From Streptomyces aurantiacus (GTDB taxonomy: Bacteria; Actinomycetota; Actinomycetes; Streptomycetales; Streptomycetaceae), in assembly GCF_001418335.1 (NCBI RefSeq), contig NZ_LIPP01000028.1, positions 1-64,000 of the forward strand: DNA of 64,000 nt, given 5' to 3'. How positions within the stretch are numbered: the first letter of the stretch is position 1; each line of letters starts with the position of its first letter. The notes below the pieces were generated by a model. It was given only the letters and a program-made list of their open reading frames with translations. It was not told the origin of the DNA and did not search any database. Of this stretch, positions 25,906 to 33,806 are shown piece by piece. A program made the position numbers and the translations under genes.

Positions 25906-26853
25906 ATGAGCACTGCGAACACGATGCGCGCGATCAGTCAGGACGTCCTCGGCGGTCCCGAGGTCCTCAAGGAAGTGGAGCGGGAGATCCCGAAGCCGGG
26001 GCCGAGCGAGGTGCTGGTCCGGGTGCACGCGGCGGGCCTGAACCCGACCGACTGGAAGCACCGGGCGCACGGCAACTTCCTCAAGCCCCCGTTCGTCCTC
26101 GGCTGGGACGTCTCCGGCGTCGTCGAGGCCGTCGGTCTCGGCGTCGTCATCCACGAGCCGGGCGACGAGGTCTTCGGCATGCTGCCTTACCCGTTCGGCG
26201 TAGGGGCGCACGCCGAATACGTCACCGCGCCCGCGCGGGCCTTCGCCCGCAAGCCGGCCGAGGTCGACCACACGCAGGCGGGAGCCCTGCCGCTCGCGGC
26301 GCTCACCGCCTGGCAGGCGCTGGTCGACACGGCGGACGTGCGGCCGGGACAGCGGGTGCTGATCCATGCCGCGGCCGGCGGGGTGGGGCACCTGGCCGTC
26401 CAGATCGCCAAGGCGCGGGGGGCGTATGTGATCGGTACGGCGAGCTCCGGGAAGCACGAGTTCGTGCGCGGACTGGGCGCCGACGAGCTCATCGACTACC
26501 GGGAGACCGACTTCACCGAGGCCGTGGGGGACGTCGACGTCGTCCTGGACACGGTCGGGGGCGACTACCGCTCGCGTTCGCTGCGGACGCTGCGTCCCGG
26601 CGGGCTGCTGGTGACGCTCCTGGTGTCCGGGACCTCGGAGCTCGCGGAGGAGGCGGAGGGGCTCGGGGTGCGGGCGGTGGAGATGCTCGTGGAGGCCGAT
26701 CAGACCGGGATGCGGGCGATCGCCGAGCTTGTTGCCGAGGGGAAGTTGCGGGCCACTGTCGCGGAGGTGTTCCCGTTGGCCGACGCGGCGAAGGCGCATG
26801 CGGCGGGTGACACCGGGAGGACTGTGGGGAAGCTGGTTCTTCAGGTGCGGTAG
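25906..26853 (+). CDS. NADP-dependent quinone oxidoreductase-like MDR protein
   Basis: 315 aa from ATG 25906. A zinc-free medium-chain dehydrogenase: N-terminal GroES-like domain (VLVRVHAAGLNPTDWKHRAHG, FVLGWDVSGVVEAVG), then the cofactor fold with VLIHAAAGGVGHLAVQIAKARGAYVIGTAS (AxxGVG motif) and LGADELIDYRETDF. It should reduce quinones or enones with NADPH, likely as a detoxification enzyme. It is divergent from the GlxA-type regulator. The 3' end shows slightly relaxed codon bias (several GTT and GGG codons), merging into a repeat-rich intergenic region. Confidence 0.9.
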   Translation: MSTANTMRAISQDVLGGPEVLKEVEREIPKPGPSEVLVRVHAAGLNPTDWKHRAHGNFLKPPFVLGWDVSGVVEAVGLGVVIHEPGDEVFGMLPYPFGVGAHAEYVTAPARAFARKPAEVDHTQAGALPLAALTAWQALVDTADVRPGQRVLIHAAAGGVGHLAVQIAKARGAYVIGTASSGKHEFVRGLGADELIDYRETDFTEAVGDVDVVLDTVGGDYRSRSLRTLRPGGLLVTLLVSGTSELAEEAEGLGVRAVEMLVEADQTGMRAIAELVAEGKLRATVAEVFPLADAAKAHAAGDTGRTVGKLVLQVR

Positions 26854-27212
26854 GTCTTCGGGGTGCGTCTTCGGGGTGCCTCGCTCACATCCTGGGGGAT
26901 GTGGACGGGGCACCCCTGCGTTGGTCGGCCGCGTTGTGTGGCTGCGTTGTTCGGCTGCGGGTTCGTCGTGGCTTGTCGCGCAGTTCCCCGCGCCCCTTAA
27001 GAGATGGGGGCGCCGGAGGTGTTGGGCCGCGAGCTCGTCGTGGCTTGTCGCGCAGTTCCCCGCGCCCCTGAAGAGGTGGGCGGGGTGGCCTTTCTTAAAT
27101 CGTCGACATATGTCAATCGAACATGCTGAAATTCGCTCTAACGGGGGTAGCTTGCAGGGTGAGGGACGGGGCAGTGTTCGGGCCCTGGTGGCCCTTATGG
27201 AGGTGATGCGTC
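26854..27212. other. intergenic region with dispersed repeat copies
   Basis: 359 bp without a gene. It contains two copies of a 35-bp repeat (listed separately) and then an AT-richer stretch (27093-27150) with the palindrome GACATATGTC (27105-27114), likely the promoter region of the STAS gene. Confidence 0.6.
26963..27069. repeat. dispersed intergenic repeat, two direct copies
   Basis: An exact 35-bp sequence occurs at 26963-26997 and 27035-27069, 72 bp apart; its core is GCAGTTCCCCGCGCCCCT. A third, inverted copy of the core lies at 57802-57824. From general knowledge this core is a frequent intergenic element in Streptomyces genomes. Confidence 0.85.
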
Positions 27213-27599
27213 GTGGGTGGCAGCTCCAGACCGCTCTCCCCGCACCTGCGTGTCCACGAGGACCGCGGCCACACCGTGCTCGAATTCCACGGCGAGATCG
27301 ACATCCTCGCCTCGCTGGACATCATCCCCGTGCTGGACGCGGCGACGGGACGCCCGGCCGCCGACGTCGTCCTGGACCTGCGGCACATCGAGTTCTTCGA
27401 CTGCTCGGGCCTGCGTCTGCTGCACCGGGCCCGGCGCCGGGTCCTCGCCCGGGGCGGGCAGGTGCACCTGGTCTGCACCCATCCGCTGACCCTGCGCATC
27501 CTGCGCGTGACCGAACTCGCCGGGGTCATGCCACCGCTGGCGAGCATGGACGAAGCCCTCGGCCACCCCTCGACCGCCTCGGGCCTCAGGGGCCGGTGA
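27213..27599 (+). CDS. STAS-domain anti-sigma factor antagonist-like
   Basis: 128 aa from GTG 27213 behind a near-perfect GGAGGTGAT. The STAS fold is complete: LRVHEDRGHTVLEFHGEIDILASLDIIPVLDA, VVLDLRHIEFFDCSGLRLLHRARRRVLARGGQVHLVCTHPLTLRILRVTEL. In SpoIIAA/BldG-type antagonists the loop reads Asp-Ser/Thr-Ser/Thr-Gly with the first Ser/Thr phosphorylated by the anti-sigma kinase; here it is Asp-Cys-Ser-Gly, so the usual acceptor is Cys. It ends 14 bp inside the convergent IclR gene. The partner anti-sigma factor is not nearby. Confidence 0.88.
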   Translation: MGGSSRPLSPHLRVHEDRGHTVLEFHGEIDILASLDIIPVLDAATGRPAADVVLDLRHIEFFDCSGLRLLHRARRRVLARGGQVHLVCTHPLTLRILRVTELAGVMPPLASMDEALGHPSTASGLRGR

Positions 27600-28374
27600 C
27601 CAGTTGCAGGTCCGTCTCGATACCGGCGGCGCACGCCTGGAGCCTGGGCACCATGTCCCGCAGCTCGTCGAGGCTGCGCATCCCCGCCCCGACGGCGATG
27701 TTCGCCGCGGCGATGACGGCACCCGAGCGGTCGTGCACCGGGACGGCCACTGCCCGCAGGCCCTGGTTCAGCTCCTGGTCCGCCACACAGAAACCGCTCT
27801 TGCGGGTCGCCTCGATGATCGTACGGAGTTCCGCGGTGTCGCGGACCGTCCGGTCGGTCAGCGGCTGGAGGTCGACCCGGCCCAGGTAGTCCAGGAAGGC
27901 GTCCTCCCCCAGGCCGGCGAGCAGTACCCGCCCCATGGCCGTGGCGTAGGCCGGGAAACGGGACCCCACGTTGATCGACACGGTGATGACGCCGCGCGCC
28001 GGCACGCGCGCCACGTGCACCACGTGGTCACCGTCGAGCACGGACAGCGCCGTGGTCTCCTGCACGTCGTGCATCAGGTCCTTGAGATGGGGCTCGGCGA
28101 TCTGCGGGGTGGAGAGCGCCCGTAGATAGGCGTGTCCCAGTTCGAGGATCTTCGGGGTGAGCCCGAACAGCGCCCCCTCGCTGCGCACATAGCCCAGCTT
28201 CAGCAAGGTCAGCAGCGAGCGCCGGGTCGCGGCGCGCGAGAGTCCCGCCGCCCGCGCCACATCACTGAGCGACCGGGCCGGATGATCCGCGTCGAAGACC
28301 TTGATCACTTCCAGTCCGCGTGCCAGCGACTGGACGAAGTCCGGTTCTGTCGGCCCGACTTCGAGCGGTTCCAT
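27586..28374 (-). CDS. IclR-family regulator of the adjacent catabolic operon
   Basis: 262 aa from ATG 28374. The winged helix (QSLARGLEVIKVFDADHPARSLSDVARAAGLSRAATRRSLLTLLKLGYV, residues about 15-65) and effector domain (PHLKDLMHDVQETTALSVLDGDHVVHVARVPA, FPAYATAMGRVLLAG, SGFCVADQELNQGLRAVAVPV) place it in the PcaR/PcaU/PobR branch, which senses small carboxylic acids. It is divergent from the ten-gene operon at 28562, and the intergenic region has three evenly spaced half-sites. Family members often activate with effector; activator or repressor mode here is undetermined. Confidence 0.92.
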   Translation of the reverse strand: MEPLEVGPTEPDFVQSLARGLEVIKVFDADHPARSLSDVARAAGLSRAATRRSLLTLLKLGYVRSEGALFGLTPKILELGHAYLRALSTPQIAEPHLKDLMHDVQETTALSVLDGDHVVHVARVPARGVITVSINVGSRFPAYATAMGRVLLAGLGEDAFLDYLGRVDLQPLTDRTVRDTAELRTIIEATRKSGFCVADQELNQGLRAVAVPVHDRSGAVIAAANIAVGAGMRSLDELRDMVPRLQACAAGIETDLQLVTGP

Positions 28375-28450
28375 GTGCCATCTCCTGTCTCGGCGCGGTC
28401 GCGGCGCCCACTGTCCCACATTCCGTCGAGGCCGTGCGATCAGCAGTGTA

Positions 28451-28486
28451 CGCACAGCGAACGATTGTGCGTGCGTCTAGCGCACA
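28451..28486. promoter_or_regulatory. triple half-site, probable IclR operator
   Basis: CGCACA (28451-28456), TGTGCG (28466-28471) and CGCACA (28481-28486) are spaced exactly 15 bp start to start with 9-bp gaps, forming two overlapping inverted repeats. The arms of the first extend to ACGCACA/TGTGCGT. PcaU-type regulators are known to bind three-repeat operators. The site lies 76 bp before the first operon gene. Confidence 0.75.
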
Positions 28487-28561
28487 CGTGTTCAGAAATG
28501 TATGGTCGCTCCCATCGCACCTCGGGTCCGGTCTTCCGGGCCCCCTTCCAGTGGAGGAACG

Positions 28562-29560
28562 ATGGAGTTCCCGATCATGCGGAGAAGGACGGCTCTGGCC
28601 GCCGCGGCAGGGCTGGCCCTGTCACTCACCGCCTGCGGCAACGGCGGTTCCTCGACCGGTCTTGACCCCTCGTCCAAGACACCGGTGACCGTGCGGGCCG
28701 GGTTCATCCCGGTCATCGACGTGGCCGCGCTCTACCTGGGGCAGAAGCAGGGCTTCTTCGCCGACCACGGCATCAAGCTGGACATCAAGACCGCCCAGGG
28801 CGGTGCGGCTCTGGTGCCGCCGGTGGTCAGCGGTGAGTACCAGTTCGCCTTCAGCAACATCGTCTCGGTCCTGGCCGCCCGCGACAAAGGCCTGCCGTTG
28901 AAGGTCATCGCCTCCGGGTCCAACTCCACCGGCCACGCCGGCAAGGACGTCACGATGATCCGGGTCCCGAAGGACAGCCCGATCCGGTCGGCCGCGGATC
29001 TCGCCGGCAAGAAGGTCAGTGTCAACACGCTCAACAACCTGCTGCAGATGCTGGGCGAGGTGGCCGTCACCGCGGACGGCGGTGACCCGGACAAGGTCAA
29101 GTTCGTCGAGCTGCCGTTCCCGGACGCGGTCACCGCGCTGGGCAAGGGCGACATCGACGCCATGGTCACCGCCGAGCCGTTCGACACCATCGCCGCGGGT
29201 GCCGACACCAGGGTCGTCGCCTCGCCCTATCTGGAGATGGCGAAGACCAGCCTGACGACGTCGGTCTACTTCACCTCGGAAGACCAGCTGAAGAAGAACC
29301 CCAAGCTGTTCACCGCGCTGAAGGCCGCCATCGACGAGTCGCTCGCCTACGCGGAGGCCCACCCCCGCGAGACCAGGGCCCAGCTGGCGTCATTCATGAA
29401 GATCGAGCCGGGGGTGGCCCAGAAGGTCACCCTGCCCACGTTCTCGCCGACGATTCCGCAGTCGTCGGTCGAGGCGTTCGTCAAGGCCGCCCGCAGCCAC
29501 GGCCTGCTCGACGGCGACATCTCCTACGACGACCTCGTGTGGTCGGGAACGGCCGGCTGA
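28562..29560 (+). CDS. NMT1/TauA-type ABC substrate-binding lipoprotein
   Basis: 332 aa from ATG 28562 (GGAGG nearby upstream). Lipoprotein signal with lipobox LSLTAC, then a SsuA/TauA/NMT1-like periplasmic-binding fold: VTVRAGFIPVIDVAALYLGQKQGFFADHGIKLDIKTAQGGAALVPPVVSGEYQFAFSNIVSVLAA and AADLAGKKVSVNTLNNLLQML, PDAVTALGKGDIDAMVTAEPFDTIA. The family binds nitrate, sulfonates, pyrimidines or aromatic and other carboxylates. As first gene of the operon with two permeases and an ATPase, it feeds the catabolic enzymes. The ligand is unknown. IlvD starts one base after its stop. Confidence 0.92.
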   Translation: MEFPIMRRRTALAAAAGLALSLTACGNGGSSTGLDPSSKTPVTVRAGFIPVIDVAALYLGQKQGFFADHGIKLDIKTAQGGAALVPPVVSGEYQFAFSNIVSVLAARDKGLPLKVIASGSNSTGHAGKDVTMIRVPKDSPIRSAADLAGKKVSVNTLNNLLQMLGEVAVTADGGDPDKVKFVELPFPDAVTALGKGDIDAMVTAEPFDTIAAGADTRVVASPYLEMAKTSLTTSVYFTSEDQLKKNPKLFTALKAAIDESLAYAEAHPRETRAQLASFMKIEPGVAQKVTLPTFSPTIPQSSVEAFVKAARSHGLLDGDISYDDLVWSGTAG

Positions 29561-29561
29561 C

Positions 29562-31391
29562 ATGAGGACCACACTCCGCAGCGACCTGCCGGTGGGCAGC
29601 TCCCGCTGGGCCGTCCGCCGGGCCCAGTGGCGTTCCCTCGGCATCTCCGACGAGGAGATGACCCGGCCCAAGATCGCCATCGTCAACTCCTCGTCCGACC
29701 TCGCCGCCTGCTTCGCCCACCTCGACGACATCGTGCCGGTGCTCAAGGAAGCCATCCGCAAGGCGGGCGGACTGCCCTTCGAGATCCGCACCGCCGCCCC
29801 GGCCGACTTCATCACCAGCGCCGGCGCCGGCGGCCGGTACGTGCTTCCCACCCGCGACCTCATCGTCAACGACATAGAGGTCGTCGTGGAAGGCGCCCTG
29901 CTCGACGGCATGGTGTGTCTCAGCTCGTGCGACAAGACCGCGCCCGCCCACATGATGGCGGGCGGCAGGCTCGACGTACCCACTCTGATCGTCGCGTGCG
30001 GCTATCAGCGCAGCGCCCTGCACGAGGACGGCGGCGCCGACATCGAGGACGTCTTCCTGCACGCCGGCCACACCGCCCTGGGCCGTACGTCCGCCGAGGA
30101 CCTGCTCGCCATGTCCGAGGACGCCATCCGCGGCCCCGGGGTCTGCGCGGGAATGGGCACCGCCAACACCATGCACATGGCCGCCGAGGCACTCGGCATG
30201 GCACTTCCCGGCACCACGCCGACCCGGGCCGACGGCGCCGTCATGTGGGACGCGGTCCGGGCGGCCGGCCGCGGCATCGTGGACATGGTCCACGAGGGAC
30301 GGACGGCACGGTCGGTACTCACACCGGCCGCGATCCGCAACGCCGTCACCGTGATGCTCGCGATCGGCGGCTCGATCAACTCCGTCAAGCACCTCCAGGC
30401 CGTCGCCGTCGAGGCCGGTCTCGACGTCGACGTGTGGCGGACGTACGAGGAACTGGCCGACCGGGTCCCCGTCATCACCGCGGTACGGCCCAACGGCCCG
30501 CACCTCATCGAGCAGCTCGACGACGCCGGCGGCACCCGCGGCGTCCTCGCGGCCCTGGCTCCCCTGCTGGACCTGGACACCGTCGGGGTCACCGGCCGCC
30601 CGCTCGGCGAACTCGTCGCCGAGACACCGGCGCCCGGTGCGGAGTTCATCCGCCCACTCGCCGATCCGTTCACCCGCCGGCCCTCGATCGTGATCCTGCG
30701 CGGCTCCCTGGCCGCCGAGGGATCCATCGTCAAGCTGCCCGCCGACGAGGAACGGCCCACCGGATTCCGCGGCCCGGCCCGCTGCTACCCCTCCCGGGAG
30801 GCGGCCATCGCCGGCCTCGCGGCGGGTGAGGTGCGGGCCGGTGACGTGGTGGTGCTGCGCGGCATGGGGCTGCACGGCGGCCCCGGCATGGCCATGGCGT
30901 CGGCCTTCGTGTTCGCCCTCGACGGCGCCGAGCTCGGCGAGAAGGTCGCGGTCGTCACCGACGGCCAGCTCTCCGGTCTTGTCAACAAGGGCATCGTGGT
31001 CGGCGAGGTCTCCCCCGAGGCCGCCGTCGGCGGACCGCTCGGCCGGGTCCACGACGGCGACCTGATCAGCATCGACCTCACCACCCGCACCATCGACCTG
31101 GAGGTCGACCCGGACACCCTGGCCGGCCGCGAGCCCGTCGCCGCGGAGACCGTCCGTACCCCGGGATGGCTGGCCGCCTACGACCGGACCGTCACCAGCC
31201 CCGCCTGCGGCGCCGTACTCGCCCGCGAAGGCTGCGCGAACACCTGCGGCGGCGGGCGGGGCCACGGAAGCACCCGGACGTGGGGAGACGTACAGGCTCC
31301 CGACCAAGGCGCCCGGACCCACGGAGACGTACAGATCCGCGAAGACGTCCAGACACCCGGAGACGTCCAGGCCCGCGGAGGTGTCCGGTGA
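29562..31391 (+). CDS. IlvD/Edd-family dehydratase with atypical C-terminal tail
   Basis: 609 aa. The family catalyses Fe-S-dependent dehydration of 2,3-dihydroxy acids or sugar acids. Signatures: NSSSDLAACFAHLDDIVPVLKEAIRKAGG, VEGALLDGMVCLSSCDKTAPAHMMAGGRLDVP with a cluster Cys, CAGMGTANTMHMAAEALGMALPG with another, and C-terminal barrel motifs GMGLHGGPGMAMASAFVF and VAVVTDGQLSGLVNKGIVVGEVSPEAAVGGPL. The third classical Cys position of the N-terminal loop (NxxPC) reads AACF. The core differs from biosynthetic IlvD and is more like sugar-acid dehydratases. About 45 final residues form a low-complexity tail with repeated GDVQ/EDVQ. Its TGA overlaps the GTG of the next gene. Confidence 0.88.
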   Translation: MRTTLRSDLPVGSSRWAVRRAQWRSLGISDEEMTRPKIAIVNSSSDLAACFAHLDDIVPVLKEAIRKAGGLPFEIRTAAPADFITSAGAGGRYVLPTRDLIVNDIEVVVEGALLDGMVCLSSCDKTAPAHMMAGGRLDVPTLIVACGYQRSALHEDGGADIEDVFLHAGHTALGRTSAEDLLAMSEDAIRGPGVCAGMGTANTMHMAAEALGMALPGTTPTRADGAVMWDAVRAAGRGIVDMVHEGRTARSVLTPAAIRNAVTVMLAIGGSINSVKHLQAVAVEAGLDVDVWRTYEELADRVPVITAVRPNGPHLIEQLDDAGGTRGVLAALAPLLDLDTVGVTGRPLGELVAETPAPGAEFIRPLADPFTRRPSIVILRGSLAAEGSIVKLPADEERPTGFRGPARCYPSREAAIAGLAAGEVRAGDVVVLRGMGLHGGPGMAMASAFVFALDGAELGEKVAVVTDGQLSGLVNKGIVVGEVSPEAAVGGPLGRVHDGDLISIDLTTRTIDLEVDPDTLAGREPVAAETVRTPGWLAAYDRTVTSPACGAVLAREGCANTCGGGRGHGSTRTWGDVQAPDQGARTHGDVQIREDVQTPGDVQARGGVR

Positions 31392-32224
31392 AAGTGCTCG
31401 ACGCGACACGGCCGGGCAAGGCTCCGGCCGCCCCGGCCCCGCGCCGCCGCGCGGCCCGGCCCCGTATCGCCCCGCTGGTCGGCATCGTCCTCGCCGCACT
31501 CGCCGCCGAGATCGTTCCCCGTACGGGGCTGATCGCGGGCGACGCGCTGCCCCCGCTCAGCTCCGTCCTGGCCGAGCTCGGCCGGCAGGCGGGCGACGCC
31601 GCCCTGTGGGAGGCCCTGGGCCGCACGGTCCGTACCTGGGCCGTCGGCCTTGTGGTCGCCGTCGTCGCCGGCGTGGTGGTCGGCGTGCTCATCGGACTGG
31701 TGCCGATACTGCGCGCGATCACCGCGTCCACGGTGGAGTTCCTGCGCCCCATCCCCTCCGTGGCCCTGATCCCCGCGGTCATCCTGGTCTTCGGCACCGG
31801 CTTCGAGTCCGGAGTGGTGCTCATCGTCTACGCCGGTTTCTGGCAGGTGCTCGTGCAGGTGCTCTACGGCGTCCAGGACATCGACCCGGTCGCGCACGAC
31901 ACCGCCCGCTCCTACCGCTTCAGTGTCTGGGGCCGGGTGCGGTACGTCATCTGGCCGACCGCGCTGCCCTTCGTGTTCACCGGGATCCGGCTGGCCGCCT
32001 CGGTCGCGCTCGTCCTGGCCATCACCGGCGAGCTGGTGATCGGCACCCCGGGGATCGGGCAGCTCATCTCGGTGGCGCAGAGCAGCGGCGCGACGACCGA
32101 GATGTTCGCGCTCGTCCTGGTCACCGGTGTCCTCGGTGTCCTGGTCAACACGGGATTCCGGTACGCGGAGCGGGCCGTGCTCGGCTGGCATCCCTCGGTC
32201 CGGCGATCGGCGGGTGCGCGATGA
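31388..32224 (+). CDS. ABC transporter permease (first)
   Basis: 278 aa from GTG 31388, overlapping the dehydratase stop by four bases. BPD-type permease with about six helices (APLVGIVLAALAAEIVP, VRTWAVGLVVAVVAGVVVGVLIGLV, ...). The SsuC/TauC-type EAA loop is visible around VLYGVQDIDPVAHDTARSYRFSVWGRVRYVIWPTALPFVFTGIRLAAS. With the second permease it forms the heterodimeric channel of the NMT1-type importer. Most TauABC-type systems use one permease gene; two different ones here are less common. Confidence 0.9.
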   Translation: MKVLDATRPGKAPAAPAPRRRAARPRIAPLVGIVLAALAAEIVPRTGLIAGDALPPLSSVLAELGRQAGDAALWEALGRTVRTWAVGLVVAVVAGVVVGVLIGLVPILRAITASTVEFLRPIPSVALIPAVILVFGTGFESGVVLIVYAGFWQVLVQVLYGVQDIDPVAHDTARSYRFSVWGRVRYVIWPTALPFVFTGIRLAASVALVLAITGELVIGTPGIGQLISVAQSSGATTEMFALVLVTGVLGVLVNTGFRYAERAVLGWHPSVRRSAGAR

Positions 32225-33006
32225 ACATCCTGAACTTCCTGCGCCGCGTCCTGTACGCGCTCGGTCTGCCCGCGGCTCTCGTGGCCCTGTGGTGGGTCAC
32301 CAGCGTCAACAGCACCAGCTACTACTTCCCGCCGCTGCCGGACGTCCTCGACCAGTTCGGCCGGCTGTGGCTCGCCGGCCGGTTCGCCGACGACGTGGTG
32401 CCCAGCCTGGTCCGGCTGCTCACCGGGTTCCTCGTCTCCGCCGTGATCGGCGTGGCGCTGGGCGTCGCCCTCGGCCTGACCGACGTGCTGCGGCGCGGCG
32501 CCGAGCCGGTCCTCGAATTCCTCCGGGCGCTCCCGCCGACCGTGCTCGTACCGGTCATCGCGATCGTCGCAGGCATCGGCGACGGGGCGAAGATCCTGGT
32601 CATCGTCTCCGGCTGTGTGTGGCCGGTCCTGCTGAACACCGTCGAGGGCGTACGCGCCGCCGACGACGTCATGATCGACACCTGCCGCACCTACGGCATC
32701 ACCCGCGGCGCGCGGCTGCGTCACATGGTGCTCCCCGCCGCCGCCCCGCAGATCGCGGCCGGACTGCGGCAGGCCCTGTCGATCGGGCTGATCCTGATGG
32801 TCATCGGCGAGATGTTCGCCGCCACCAACGGTCTCGGCTTCAGCATCGTGCAGTTCCAGCGGACCTTCGCGATCCCGCAGATGTGGAGCGGCATCATCCT
32901 GCTCGGCCTCATCGGATTCGCCCTCTCCGCGTTGTTCACCGTTGTCGAGAAGCGGGTCCTGGGCTGGTACCTGGGCCTGCGCGAGTCGCAGAAGAGGAAC
33001 GGCTGA
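32221..33006 (+). CDS. ABC transporter permease (second)
   Basis: 261 aa from ATG 32221, overlapping the preceding stop (ATGA). Six predicted helices; EAA loop near VEGVRAADDVMIDTCRTYGITRGARLRHMVLPAAAPQIAAGLRQALSIGLILMVIGEMF. The C-terminal FALSALFTVVEKRVLGWY is typical of SsuC/TauC proteins. It pairs with the upstream permease. Confidence 0.92.
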   Translation: MNILNFLRRVLYALGLPAALVALWWVTSVNSTSYYFPPLPDVLDQFGRLWLAGRFADDVVPSLVRLLTGFLVSAVIGVALGVALGLTDVLRRGAEPVLEFLRALPPTVLVPVIAIVAGIGDGAKILVIVSGCVWPVLLNTVEGVRAADDVMIDTCRTYGITRGARLRHMVLPAAAPQIAAGLRQALSIGLILMVIGEMFAATNGLGFSIVQFQRTFAIPQMWSGIILLGLIGFALSALFTVVEKRVLGWYLGLRESQKRNG

Positions 33007-33806
33007 TGACAGACATGGTCTCCGTCAAGGGCCTCAACAAGGTCTACGAGTCCGCCGGCCGCCGGGTGGAGGCGATAGGCGACATCACGTTCTCCGTGGC
33101 CCGGGGCGAGTTCGCCTGCATCGTGGGCCCCTCGGGCGCGGGCAAGACGACACTGCTGAAGTGCCTGGCAGGTCTCCTCACCCCCACGGCGGGCGAGGTG
33201 CTGCTCGACGGCGTCCCCGTGACCGGGCCGCCCCCCGGTATGGCCGTGGTGTTCCAGGAGTACGGCCGCAGCCTGTTCCCCTGGAAGACCGTGCGGCAGA
33301 ACATCGACCTGCCGCTGCGGCAGAAGAAGCTGCCCCGCGCCGAGCGCGACCGGCTGGTCACCGACTCCCTGGGCGCGGTCGGACTCGCCGACGCCGGCGA
33401 CGCGTACCCCTGGCAGCTCTCGGGCGGTATGCAGCAGCGGGTCGCCATCGCCCGGGCCGTCGCCTACGAGCCGCAGGTGCTGCTCATGGACGAGCCCTTC
33501 GCGGCCGTCGACGCGCAGACCCGGGCCGACCTCGAAGACCTCGTCCGGTCGCTGTGGCGGTCGCTGGGCATCACGACGCTGTTCGTCACCCACGACATCG
33601 ACGAGGCGGTCTACCTCGGCGAGCGGGTCCTGGTCCTGTCCGCCTCGCCCACCTGTGTCCTGGACGACGTCCCCATCGGGCTGCCGGCCGAACGCGACCA
33701 GGTCACCAGCCGTTCGACGAGCGCCTTCGCCGAGCTGCGCACCCGGGTGCACCGCGGCATCCAGGACGCCAAGGCCGGCCGCCGCACCTCCGGGGCCGCC
33801 GCGTGA
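33006..33806 (+). CDS. ABC transporter ATP-binding protein
   Basis: 266 aa from ATG 33006, sharing a base with the permease TGA. Walker A GPSGAGKT (41-48), Q-loop VVFQEYGRSLFPW (81-93), signature LSGGMQQR (138-145), Walker B LLMDEP (159-164) and the switch His in FVTHDIDEA are all intact. It is of SsuB/TauB type. It energises uptake by the lipoprotein and permeases upstream. Confidence 0.94.
   Translation: MTDMVSVKGLNKVYESAGRRVEAIGDITFSVARGEFACIVGPSGAGKTTLLKCLAGLLTPTAGEVLLDGVPVTGPPPGMAVVFQEYGRSLFPWKTVRQNIDLPLRQKKLPRAERDRLVTDSLGAVGLADAGDAYPWQLSGGMQQRVAIARAVAYEPQVLLMDEPFAAVDAQTRADLEDLVRSLWRSLGITTLFVTHDIDEAVYLGERVLVLSASPTCVLDDVPIGLPAERDQVTSRSTSAFAELRTRVHRGIQDAKAGRRTSGAAA

Noticed and set aside
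29562-31391. Branched-chain amino-acid dihydroxy-acid dehydratase (IlvD)
   Set aside because: The context is an importer-linked catabolic operon, and the N-terminal cysteine loop differs from biosynthetic IlvD; treated as IlvD/Edd family without that function.
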